From contig CAYWGR010000188.1 of the NCBI GenBank assembly GCA_964458015.1, forward strand, positions 1 through 11,062: DNA of 11,062 nucleotides, written 5' to 3'. This DNA comes from CAYWGR01 sp964458015 (lineage in GTDB: Bacteria > Planctomycetota > Planctomycetia > Pirellulales > Thermoguttaceae). This document shows positions 1-8,292 of the stretch, piece by piece. A model generated the notes under the pieces. The model did no database searches. It was not told where the DNA came from and saw only the letters and a program-made list of their open reading frames with translations. Made by a program: the position numbers and the translations under genes. The number at the start of each line of letters is the position of its first letter. Position 1 is the first letter of the stretch.

Positions 1-1828
<1,828 letters not shown>

Positions 1829-1877
1829 TCTCACTCACCGCCGATCTATCGCTCCGGCATAAATGCGAAAGCAGTCT

Positions 1878-1906
1878 ATTATCGCGCATTATCTCAGCGA
1901 CAACAA
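1878..1906 (-). promoter_or_regulatory. candidate sigma70-type promoter for hrpA
   Basis: On the minus strand there is a -35-like TTGTTG (1906-1901), a 17-bp spacer, and a -10-like GATAAT (1883-1878). The expected start site near 1871 would give a leader of about 43 nt before the ATG at 1828. A second GATAAT lies 10 bp upstream (1893-1888). The -10 is good (5/6) and the -35 is weak (3/6). The assignment rests on pattern and position only. Confidence 0.4.
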
Positions 1907-1953
1907 GCATGGGGAAAGAAGGCGGGGCCGATCCATTGTTGAATTTGGGAAAA

Positions 1954-1992
1954 GCGTAGCGCGGGCCATCGCTTCGCTCGACTCGCCCTACC
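1954..1992. repeat. possible dispersed intergenic repeat (GTAG...CTAC type)
   Basis: In the bioB-hrpA spacer is a GC-rich stretch bounded by GTAG and CTAC, containing GGGCC, CGCTTCGCTCGA and GCCC. On the minus strand it contains GTAGGGCGAGTCGAGCGAAG followed by CGATGGCCC. From memory, sequences of this form recur between genes in planctomycete genomes, but only one copy is present here, so repetition cannot be shown from this window. The ends can pair imperfectly (GTAG+GGGC with GCCC+TAC). The remaining spacer shows no gene. Confidence 0.35.
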
Positions 1993-2058
1993 GAAAACTG
2001 ATCGGCCCTGCGAACCCCGAATAGCGGCAAGGCACTCATCGCAGTTGGCGATCCAGGC

Positions 2059-3084
2059 TTACCCCTGTTCTCCGATCTCGAACCCCAATGCCTCGATCAT
2101 ACGATAATCTTCCTCGGGCGGGCGGTTCTTCGTGGTCAGATAATCGCCGACGAAAATCGAATTCGCGGGATAAAGGCCCAACGGCTGCAACGGGCCCAGG
2201 TGCATCTCGCGACCCGCGGCAATCCGCAACTCGCATTTGGGATTCGCCAGCCGGAACAGGGCCAAGACTTTCAGGCAATAGCGGGGATTGAGCCGCTCGC
2301 CGGCGTTTTCCAGCGGCGTGCCGGGAATAGGCTCCAGAAAATTGATCGGCACCGCGTTGGCTTCCAACTCGCCAAGCTGCAACGCCATATCGACCACGTC
2401 GATATCTTGCTCGCCCATGCCGACGATGCCGCCGGAGCAAATCTCCATGCCGGCTTCGCGGACAGCGCGCAGCGTGGCTAGCCGGTCGTCGTAAGTGTGC
2501 GTCGTGCAAATGTTCGGATAAAACCGTCGCCCCGTGTTCAGATTGTGGTTGATCCGGTCGACGCCGCACGACTTCAAACGCTGGGCCTGCTCCAAGTTGA
2601 GCAAGCCGACGGAAAAACAGACCTTCAAACCAAACGACGCTTTGATCCTCGGCACAACCTGGCTGAGCGTATCCAGTTCTTGATCCGAAGGGGAGCGGCC
2701 CGAGATCACCGTGCAGTAGGTTTTCGCCTTGCGTTCGTGGGCCAACCGCGCGCCTTCGAGAACCTGTTCGGCCGTAACCAGAGGGTAGCAAGCGATGTCG
2801 GCTTTCGAGACGCACGACTGCGAGCAGTAGCCGCAATTTTCACTGCACAGCCCGCTTTTCGCGTTCAGCAGAAAATTCAAATCCACCCGGCGGCCGAAAT
2901 AAAAATGCCGCACACGGTAGGACGCCACCAAAATATCGAGCACCTCTTCGTCGGCCGAGCGGAGCACGCTCAACGCTTCCACCGGCGTCAAACGATGGCC
3001 GTCCAACACGCTTTCGGCCAATTCACACCAATGGCAGCTCGAAGCAATGATGGTGAACGGTGAACTGTGACATTTTTTAGCCAT
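2059..3084 (-). CDS. bioB: biotin synthase (radical SAM)
   Basis: BioB inserts sulfur into dethiobiotin to make biotin, using S-adenosylmethionine and two Fe-S clusters, in the cytoplasm. The radical-SAM CxxxCxxC motif is at C80, C84, C87 (GLCSENCGYCSQS). Ligands expected for the second, sacrificial [2Fe-2S] cluster are all present: C124, C156, C216 (CSGGIVGMGE) and R287 (LRIAAGRE). The C-terminal LQPLGLYPANSIFVGDYLTT block closely resembles the Bacillus-type BioB. At 341 residues it is near family length. Compared with the B. subtilis protein as I recall it, the first 15 or so residues are extra, and they contain a GGTGAAC heptamer duplication. The ATG lies 4 bp after the leuD stop and has no Shine-Dalgarno, so it is probably translated by coupling to leuD. 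No in-frame ATG, GTG or TTG exists between residue 1 and L22, so the exact start is slightly uncertain. No other biotin gene is in the window. Confidence 0.96.
   Translation of the reverse strand: MAKKCHSSPFTIIASSCHWCELAESVLDGHRLTPVEALSVLRSADEEVLDILVASYRVRHFYFGRRVDLNFLLNAKSGLCSENCGYCSQSCVSKADIACYPLVTAEQVLEGARLAHERKAKTYCTVISGRSPSDQELDTLSQVVPRIKASFGLKVCFSVGLLNLEQAQRLKSCGVDRINHNLNTGRRFYPNICTTHTYDDRLATLRAVREAGMEICSGGIVGMGEQDIDVVDMALQLGELEANAVPINFLEPIPGTPLENAGERLNPRYCLKVLALFRLANPKCELRIAAGREMHLGPLQPLGLYPANSIFVGDYLTTKNRPPEEDYRMIEALGFEIGEQG
3052..3065. repeat. two tandem copies of GGTGAAC inside the bioB 5' end
   Basis: Two exact 7-bp copies (3052-3058 and 3059-3065) are followed by a partial third. 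They fall in codons 7-11 of the annotated bioB, in the part of the protein that lacks a counterpart in typical BioB. They resemble in unit length the heptamer array upstream of leuD. Confidence 0.65.
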
Positions 3085-3088
3085 AAAA

Positions 3089-3682
3089 TCACGCTATCGC
3101 ATGGGCCTGTTCGTAGGCCGTGATCTTCGGTTCGTGCTCCAACGTAAGCCCGATGTCGTCCAGCCCGTTCATCAAACAATGACGGCGGAAGGCGTCTACG
3201 TCGAACTTCAGCGAAAGCCCATAATCATCGGTGATAACTTGTTTTTCGAGATCGACCGTCAGCTTGTAGCCTTGGTGAGCGGCGGCCCGGACAAACAGAT
3301 CGTCCACCGTCGCTTCGTCGAACTTGATCGGCAACATGCCGTTCTTGAAACAGTTGTTGAAGAAAATATCGGCGAAGCTGGGGGCGATCAACACGCGGAA
3401 GCCGTAGTCTTCCAGCGCCCAAGGGGCATGTTCCCGGCTCGAACCGCAACCGAAATTGCGCCGGGCCAACAAAACGCTCGCCCCGGCATATTCCGGTCGA
3501 TTCAACTCGAACTCGGGATTGTCCGATCCGTCATCGAGAAAACGCCAATCGAAAAACAAATACTGGCCGAACCCGGTCCGCTCGACCCGCTTCAGAAATT
3601 GCTTCGGAATGATCTGATCCGTATCGACATTCGACCGATCCATCGGAACGACCAAACCGGTATGTGTTGTGAAAGGACGCAT
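3089..3682 (-). CDS. leuD: 3-isopropylmalate dehydratase small subunit
   Basis: This is the small (swivel-domain) subunit of isopropylmalate isomerase, which with LeuC converts 2-isopropylmalate to 3-isopropylmalate in leucine synthesis. The signature stretches are present: NVDTDQIIPKQFLKR at residues 18-32 and the substrate-binding loop GCGSSREHAPWAL at 78-90, then ADIFFNNCFKNGMLPI. Its 197 residues match the bacterial LeuD length of about 200. The start is fixed by the conserved MRPFTTHTGLVVPMDRSNVDTDQ opening. There is no Shine-Dalgarno; the region just upstream is the ACTAACC heptamer array. It lies 110 bp downstream of leuC and 4 bp upstream of bioB on the same strand, consistent with a leuCD-bioB operon. 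Confidence 0.97.
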   Translation of the reverse strand: MRPFTTHTGLVVPMDRSNVDTDQIIPKQFLKRVERTGFGQYLFFDWRFLDDGSDNPEFELNRPEYAGASVLLARRNFGCGSSREHAPWALEDYGFRVLIAPSFADIFFNNCFKNGMLPIKFDEATVDDLFVRAAAHQGYKLTVDLEKQVITDDYGLSLKFDVDAFRRHCLMNGLDDIGLTLEHEPKITAYEQAHAIA

Positions 3683-3685
3683 AAA

Positions 3686-3712
3686 TTAGTGGTTAGTGGT
3701 TAGTGGTTAGTG
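3686..3712. repeat. heptamer tandem repeat TTAGTGG, almost 4 copies
   Basis: Three exact copies of TTAGTGG (3686-3692, 3693-3699, 3700-3706) and a fourth of six bases (3707-3712) sit three bases upstream of the leuD start codon. On the transcribed leu strand it reads as repeated CCACTAA, a low-structure, purine-poor leader where a ribosome binding site would be expected. The rest of the 110-bp leuC-leuD gap shows no gene. Confidence 0.9.
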
Positions 3713-3792
3713 AGTATGAGAACAGCAGAGCGTATGGTTGGCGTTAAGTGGCAAGCGGTTTCGTTTGAATGCGAACCGTCAACCGCGAGCCG

Positions 3793-5211
3793 TTATTTCA
3801 AAAACTCCCATTTTCGGACATCAACGAAATGACCGGCCACGGCGGCGGCAGCGGCCATGGCGGGCGAAACTAAATGGGTGCGGCCGCCCTTGCCTTGCCG
3901 TCCCTCGAAATTTCGGTTGCTCGTGGCGGCACATCGCTCGCCGGGCTCCAGCTTGTCGGGATTCATCGCCAAGCACATGCTGCAACCGGCCTCGCGCCAT
4001 TCCAAACCCGCGTCGCGGAAAATCACGTCCAGCCCTTCGGCCTCCGCCTGACGTTTGACCAAACCGCTGCCGGGCACAACGATGGCATTAACGCCGGCCG
4101 CCACGCGATGACCGCGAACCACGGCCGCCGCGGCACGAAGATCCTCGATGCGCCCGTTGGTGCAGGAGCCGATGAAAACCCGCTCGACCGGGATCGAAGT
4201 GATCGGCGCGCCGGGCTTCAGGCCCATGTATTCCAATGCCGCGGCCACCGATTTGCGGTCGGTCGCATCGGCGAAGTCGGCCGGATCCGGCACACGGCCA
4301 CCGATGTCGGTCACTTGGGCCGGCGTGGTGCCCCAGGTCACCTGCGGCTGGATGGCGGCCGCGTCGAACACCTGGGTGCGGTCGAACTTCGCGCCCGGGT
4401 CCGTGGGCAGCGTGCGCCAGCGACGCACAGAGGCCTCGAAATCCTTCGGCACGTATTGCCGGCCGCGCAGATAATCGAACGTCGTTTCGTCGGGAGCAAT
4501 CAAACCAGCCCGGGCGCCGGCCTCGATCGTCATGTTGCAGACGGTCATCCGCGATTCCATGCTCAAGGCACGAATCGCCTCGCCGGAATATTCGATGCAA
4601 TATCCAACGCCGCCGCTGGTCGAGATTTGCCCGATCACATAAAGGATCAAGTCCTTGGCCGAAACGCCGGACTGCAACAGACCCTCGACGCGAATCTCGA
4701 ATGTCTTGGGCTTGTATTGCAGAAGCGTTTGCGTGGCCAGCACGTGCTCGACTTCGCTCGTGCCGATGCCGAAGGCCAACGCGCCGAATGCGCCGTGCGT
4801 GGCCGTGTGGCTGTCGCCGCAGACGATGGTCATGCCCGGCTGGGTGTAGCCCAACTCGGGACCGATCACATGCACGACGCCTTGATCCGGATCGTGAATA
4901 TCGTAAAGCCGAACGCCGAAATCCCGGCAGTTGGCGGCCAACGTGTCGAGCTGCTTCTTCGAAATGGGATCTTCAATCGGCTGCGTGCGGTCGGTCGTCG
5001 GCACATTATGATCGACCGTGGCCACAGTGTGGCCGGGTCGCCGCACCTTGCGGTTGGCGAGCCGAAGCCCTTCGAACGCCTGGGCGCTCGTGACTTCATG
5101 GACCAATTGCAGATCAATATAAAGGATCGTTTGTTTCCCCGGTTCGGCCAGAACGACATGGTCGTCCCAGATTTTTTCGAACATTGTGCGGGGGGTGTTG
5201 GATGCAGTCAT
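3793..5211 (-). CDS. leuC: 3-isopropylmalate dehydratase large subunit
   Basis: This is the large, [4Fe-4S]-carrying subunit of isopropylmalate isomerase (aconitase family), partner of LeuD. Cluster ligands are C350 (FIGSCTNGR, 347-354), C410 and C413 (AGCSMCLAMNPD), nearly the same positions as in E. coli LeuC. Other family blocks are VATVDHNVPT (63-72), CGDSHTATHGAFGALAFGIG (131-150) and NRNFEGRQG (432-440). The length of 472 residues is normal for the two-subunit bacterial enzyme. The start is the ATG at 5211. M10 (MFEKIWDDHVV) is an alternative, since many homologues begin close to that point, and neither has a Shine-Dalgarno. It is first in a leuC-leuD-bioB string and lies about 43 nt downstream of the predicted start site of a strong promoter. 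leuA and leuB are not in the window. Confidence 0.98.
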   Translation of the reverse strand: MTASNTPRTMFEKIWDDHVVLAEPGKQTILYIDLQLVHEVTSAQAFEGLRLANRKVRRPGHTVATVDHNVPTTDRTQPIEDPISKKQLDTLAANCRDFGVRLYDIHDPDQGVVHVIGPELGYTQPGMTIVCGDSHTATHGAFGALAFGIGTSEVEHVLATQTLLQYKPKTFEIRVEGLLQSGVSAKDLILYVIGQISTSGGVGYCIEYSGEAIRALSMESRMTVCNMTIEAGARAGLIAPDETTFDYLRGRQYVPKDFEASVRRWRTLPTDPGAKFDRTQVFDAAAIQPQVTWGTTPAQVTDIGGRVPDPADFADATDRKSVAAALEYMGLKPGAPITSIPVERVFIGSCTNGRIEDLRAAAAVVRGHRVAAGVNAIVVPGSGLVKRQAEAEGLDVIFRDAGLEWREAGCSMCLAMNPDKLEPGERCAATSNRNFEGRQGKGGRTHLVSPAMAAAAAVAGHFVDVRKWEFLK

Positions 5212-5261
5212 GGGGCAAAAAAAGGTTGGAGTACAAAGATCGGATTACTTACCATTGACAT

Positions 5262-5290
5262 ATTATACCGATGCCCGGTTCGGCTGCCAG
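5262..5290 (-). promoter_or_regulatory. sigma70-type promoter of the leuC-leuD-bioB unit
   Basis: On the minus strand there is a -35 CTGGCA (5290-5285, 4/6 match), exactly 17 bp of spacer, then a perfect -10 TATAAT (5267-5262). The predicted start near 5255 gives a leader of about 43 nt to the leuC ATG. The leader ends in a T-run followed by GCCCC and lacks a Shine-Dalgarno. I see no leader peptide rich in leucine codons and no attenuator or T-box-sized structure. Confidence 0.7.
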
Positions 5291-5314
5291 GGTCGGCAGA
5301 TCCCCCCGAATAGT

Positions 5315-6502
5315 CTATTTTTGTGGAAACCTTCGGGGAATCGTGAACGAGGAGGGCAATTTGTTGCCGCTGACGGCCTTCCAGCTCACGGCCAGACATT
5401 CGCGCGTGACCTGGACCTGGATCATGCTATCGGGCGAACAAATGGCCACGTCATACCGGTTGGCGTCCGCTTGCGGGGCAATATGGCTTGCTTTGTGCGT
5501 ATGGCCGCAGATCGTCAGTTGTACGCCGCCTTCGTTCAGCAGCGGGCTCCAAAGCGCGCGGATTTGCCGCTCGCCGTGCCAATCGTTCCCGCCGTAGGTC
5601 GGCATGTGAAACAAAGCCACGCGGAAATCGGCCGTTCGGCATGTCTCGCTCCGAATGTCCTCTTTTAGCCAATCGGCTTGCTTCCGACGATAGGCGTCGA
5701 AACCGACCAAGCCGCTATATTCTTTGCTCGAGTCCTCTTTGTCTTCGCCCGAATCCAATACGATAAAATGCACGCCCCCCTGGTCGAACGAATAATAGAA
5801 TCGCTGTTCGGGCGTCGGCAGGAAGTCGGGCAATCGACGTGCAAGAAGCCCTCGCGTTTCATGGTTGCCGCGCACATAGACCAACGGCTTGCATCGCGCG
5901 AAACTGGCCGTGCAGACATCCAGAAAGCCGTCGAAAATTTGCTCCGGCTGCTCGAAATGACTGATCATATCGCCGTCTAAAAACATCAGATCAACGTCGG
6001 TCCAGGCAACGCCGTCGAGCATCTTTTGCAAGTTCGTGGCCTGTCCATGTATGTCTGAAACCACGTCGAATGTGAACTTGTCCTTTTGCGGATCGCATGT
6101 GTGGAACGAAAATACGTCGCTCGCAACCGTTGCGCCGTAATCAACGTGGTAAGGCTCGAACTTCAAGATCTCTTTCGAGACGACCCGATAGCGATACACT
6201 TTGCCCGGCGCAAGACCATCCACGGTAATCACGTGCCGAGTATTATCCGCGTCGATCAATCCATCCTGGGCGCTGATTGCTTTTGACGATAGCGTCTCTC
6301 CGTCGCCGTACTCGACCCAAGAGACGCATTTCTTATTGGTGAACCAAACGATCGTCATCGACGTGCCGCGCGGCGAGGTGAGATACGGCCCATGCGTGAT
6401 TTGCAGTTCCTCGCACTTTTTCACCTCCGGCGCGGCCAGAGACGTTGCAGTCATCAACAGGCAATGCAAAACAAACAACACAGGGACTCGCAGCTGCTGC
6501 AT
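5315..6502 (-). CDS. secreted calcineurin-like metallophosphoesterase with N-terminal Fn3-like domain
   Basis: This is a predicted exported metal-dependent phosphoesterase, organised like purple acid phosphatases. Residues 1-23 form a signal peptide (hydrophobic VPVLFVLHCLLMTA, cleavage likely around SLAA). Residues about 35-135 resemble the Fn3/PAP N-terminal domain (HGPYLTSPRGTSMTIVWF, then VDGLAPGKVYRYRVV). The catalytic domain follows with the metal-binding signature: D150-x-H152 (SDIHG), G177-D178, GNHE (212-215), H299 (ALFHMP) and GHTH (333-336). All expected ligands are present, so it is probably active, but the substrate is unknown (phosphomonoester, diester or nucleotide). It lies 98 bp downstream of the kinase gene, across a hairpin, and about 100 bp upstream of leuC, so it is likely its own unit. 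There is no clear Shine-Dalgarno before the ATG at 6502; the hydrophobic leader begins there, which supports this start. Confidence 0.88.
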   Translation of the reverse strand: MQQLRVPVLFVLHCLLMTATSLAAPEVKKCEELQITHGPYLTSPRGTSMTIVWFTNKKCVSWVEYGDGETLSSKAISAQDGLIDADNTRHVITVDGLAPGKVYRYRVVSKEILKFEPYHVDYGATVASDVFSFHTCDPQKDKFTFDVVSDIHGQATNLQKMLDGVAWTDVDLMFLDGDMISHFEQPEQIFDGFLDVCTASFARCKPLVYVRGNHETRGLLARRLPDFLPTPEQRFYYSFDQGGVHFIVLDSGEDKEDSSKEYSGLVGFDAYRRKQADWLKEDIRSETCRTADFRVALFHMPTYGGNDWHGERQIRALWSPLLNEGGVQLTICGHTHKASHIAPQADANRYDVAICSPDSMIQVQVTRECLAVSWKAVSGNKLPSSFTIPRRFPQK

Positions 6503-6537
6503 GATATTTCAAAATCTCTTGTCCAAGGTGAACATAT

Positions 6538-6591
6538 GAAAACGACCTCTCGTTCCGAAGCTCCTGCTTCGGAACGGAATGTGGCGTTTTC
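6538..6591. repeat. perfect 10-bp hairpin with outer 7-bp arms; possible terminator of the kinase gene
   Basis: CGTTCCGAAG (6551-6560), a 6-nt loop, and the exact reverse complement CTTCGGAACG (6567-6576). An outer pair GAAAACG (6538-6544) and CGTTTTC (6585-6591) extends the palindrome. It begins 10 bp after the kinase stop codon. Read on the minus strand, the inner stem is followed by AGAGGTCGTTTTC, which is only a weak U-tract, so termination is plausible but not certain. From memory, palindromes of this form (GTTCC..AAG / CTT..GGAAC) are dispersed in several bacterial genomes. Confidence 0.6.
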
Positions 6592-6600
6592 CTCGCTTGG

Positions 6601-8238
6601 CTATCGCTTGTCCTCCCACCACGCGGCAGCCGTCGCTCGATTCCACCGGCCTGCCGAAGCGCAGGCCGTAAGCGCCGCGCGAAGATCGGCAGCCGTGGCA
6701 AAACGGTCGGAAGGATCTTTCGCCAAGCAACGTAAAATCACCTGCTCCAAATCGGCAGGAAGGTCGGGCCGATGCGCCGACGGCGGCACGACCGGATCGT
6801 GGGCGTGGGCAAACATCACTTTGATCGGCTTGTCGCTTTGGAACGGCGGCCGGCCCGTCAACAAAAAGTAGCCGACCGCGCCCAGCGAGTAGATATCGCT
6901 GCGGGCGTCGGGTTGCGTATCTCCTAACGCCTGTTCGGGCGACATAAACAACGGCGAGCCTGCAATCGCGCCCTCGGCGGTCAAGCCCACCGGTTCTTCT
7001 TCGACCAAAGGCTTCACCAATCCGAAATCGAGCAACTTGGCCACATCATAAATTCCCCCGCGATGGGCGGCGAAGATATTGGCCGGCTTGATGTCGCGAT
7101 GGATCAAGCCCGCGGCATGCGCTTCGCTCAAGGCATCGCACGACTGCTCCAGCAGATAGATCGCTCGCTCGGGCGGCATAGGCCCAAAACGCTCGACAAT
7201 CTCGCCCAGGCTCATGCCGGGCAGATACTCCATCACATAGTAAAACGTCCCGTCCTCGGTGCAGCCGTAATCGAAAATCTCGATGGTGTTCCAATGCGAA
7301 AGCTTGGCGGTCGCCCGAACTTCGCGTTGAAAACGAGCGAGGTTTCTTGGATTGCCGGCTTTGTCGGGCCGGATCAATTTCACGACGCACGGCCGCTTGA
7401 GCAACTGATGCTCGGCCAGAAACACTTCGCCCATCCCTCCGGCACCGATGCGGCGGGTCAGTTTATATTGACCCAATTGCCGGGCTGCAAAAGCCTCGCG
7501 ACGCAGTGAACCGATCACGTCGGCGCCGAACACGCCGCCGCAACCCGCCAAGATAAACATCAACAGATAATTCGCGATTTTGTCCAACGGAGTGGTTTCC
7601 GCAATGCAAGGATACCACCACATCATGCCGAACAATTCCGCCATCGGCATCGCCGCCAAAAGGCCGATCACGACGGCCGCGCGCCGCCGTGTGTTGGGGA
7701 TGAACAGGGCGTAAGTGTAAAGCAAAACCAGCCAGGTGCCTTCGGGAAAATCCAAAACGCCTCGCTGGGAAGAGTCGAGCGTGATGTAGTATTGCACCGC
7801 GATAAAGAATGCCGCGGGCAGCCCGAAGGTAATTAATTCGGCAATACGCAGCCATCGTAACGACAGCAGCCGGCTGCGGTGTAAAACGATGCCCAAGATG
7901 CCCAAGACCACGGCGGCGGCAACATGAAACACGAACAAAAACAAATCCACCGGCTGCGAGGCATCCAGACGGAAAAAGTGCTTCACCAAAAAAGTGGCAA
8001 GCCCCGCACACAACAGAAAGGCCGCCGTTCGCAAACGCGATTGCAGCAGATCGCGGGTTTCGCGGCTTAACTCGGGGCCGCTGCCTTCGATCAGAGCAGC
8101 GCAGGCTGGAGGCCCGACGTTGGTCACCGAGGCCGAGAGCCCCGTTGCGCCCAAGCTCCCGCCCAGACGTGGCGCAATATCCAAGGTCGGATCGTTTCCG
8201 GGCGCAGGCGTGTTTGTGGACTGGTTACGCTCGATCAT
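6601..8238 (-). CDS. membrane-anchored Hanks-type Ser/Thr protein kinase
   Basis: This is a protein kinase of the PknB/Stk type with the reverse of the usual topology: membrane part first, kinase last. Residues 1-60 are polar, then about six hydrophobic segments follow (roughly 71-88, 98-120, 131-151, 168-181, 187-204, 223-246). The kinase domain spans about 258-523 in the cytoplasm. It has the glycine loop GAGGMGEVF (265-273), ATP-binding K287 (CVVKLIR), catalytic HRDIKPAN (380-387), DFG (404-406), the activation-segment end GSPLFMSPEQ (427-436), and the conserved Arg in DPSDRFATA (508-516). All catalytic residues are present, so it should be active. There are no C-terminal PASTA, WD40 or TPR repeats; the protein ends about 20 residues after the kinase fold. 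The substrate is unknown. It lies 54 bp downstream of the methyltransferase-like gene. The ATG at 8238 has no Shine-Dalgarno. Confidence 0.95.
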   Translation of the reverse strand: MIERNQSTNTPAPGNDPTLDIAPRLGGSLGATGLSASVTNVGPPACAALIEGSGPELSRETRDLLQSRLRTAAFLLCAGLATFLVKHFFRLDASQPVDLFLFVFHVAAAVVLGILGIVLHRSRLLSLRWLRIAELITFGLPAAFFIAVQYYITLDSSQRGVLDFPEGTWLVLLYTYALFIPNTRRRAAVVIGLLAAMPMAELFGMMWWYPCIAETTPLDKIANYLLMFILAGCGGVFGADVIGSLRREAFAARQLGQYKLTRRIGAGGMGEVFLAEHQLLKRPCVVKLIRPDKAGNPRNLARFQREVRATAKLSHWNTIEIFDYGCTEDGTFYYVMEYLPGMSLGEIVERFGPMPPERAIYLLEQSCDALSEAHAAGLIHRDIKPANIFAAHRGGIYDVAKLLDFGLVKPLVEEEPVGLTAEGAIAGSPLFMSPEQALGDTQPDARSDIYSLGAVGYFLLTGRPPFQSDKPIKVMFAHAHDPVVPPSAHRPDLPADLEQVILRCLAKDPSDRFATAADLRAALTACASAGRWNRATAAAWWEDKR

Positions 8239-8292
8239 AGGTACTATTTATCATACCCCGAATCGAACCAGTCGGCGACCCTTCGGCCTATG

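Noticed and set aside
2497..3063. Plus-strand open frame opposite bioB
   Set aside because: It lies antisense to the radical-SAM region and has no family features.
3101..3703. A 200-codon plus-strand frame opposite leuD
   Set aside because: It is a full-length shadow of leuD; the minus-strand product matches LeuD throughout.
3874..5313. A 479-codon plus-strand open frame across the whole of leuC
   Set aside because: It is exactly antisense to leuC, rich in Arg/His/Gly/Ala with no recognisable motif, as expected from GC-rich codon bias; leuC carries all catalytic residues.
5212..5314. T-box, leucine attenuator or other riboswitch upstream of leuC
   Set aside because: The leader after the predicted start is only about 43 nt, with no leucine-codon run, no stem-terminator pair and no T-box motif.
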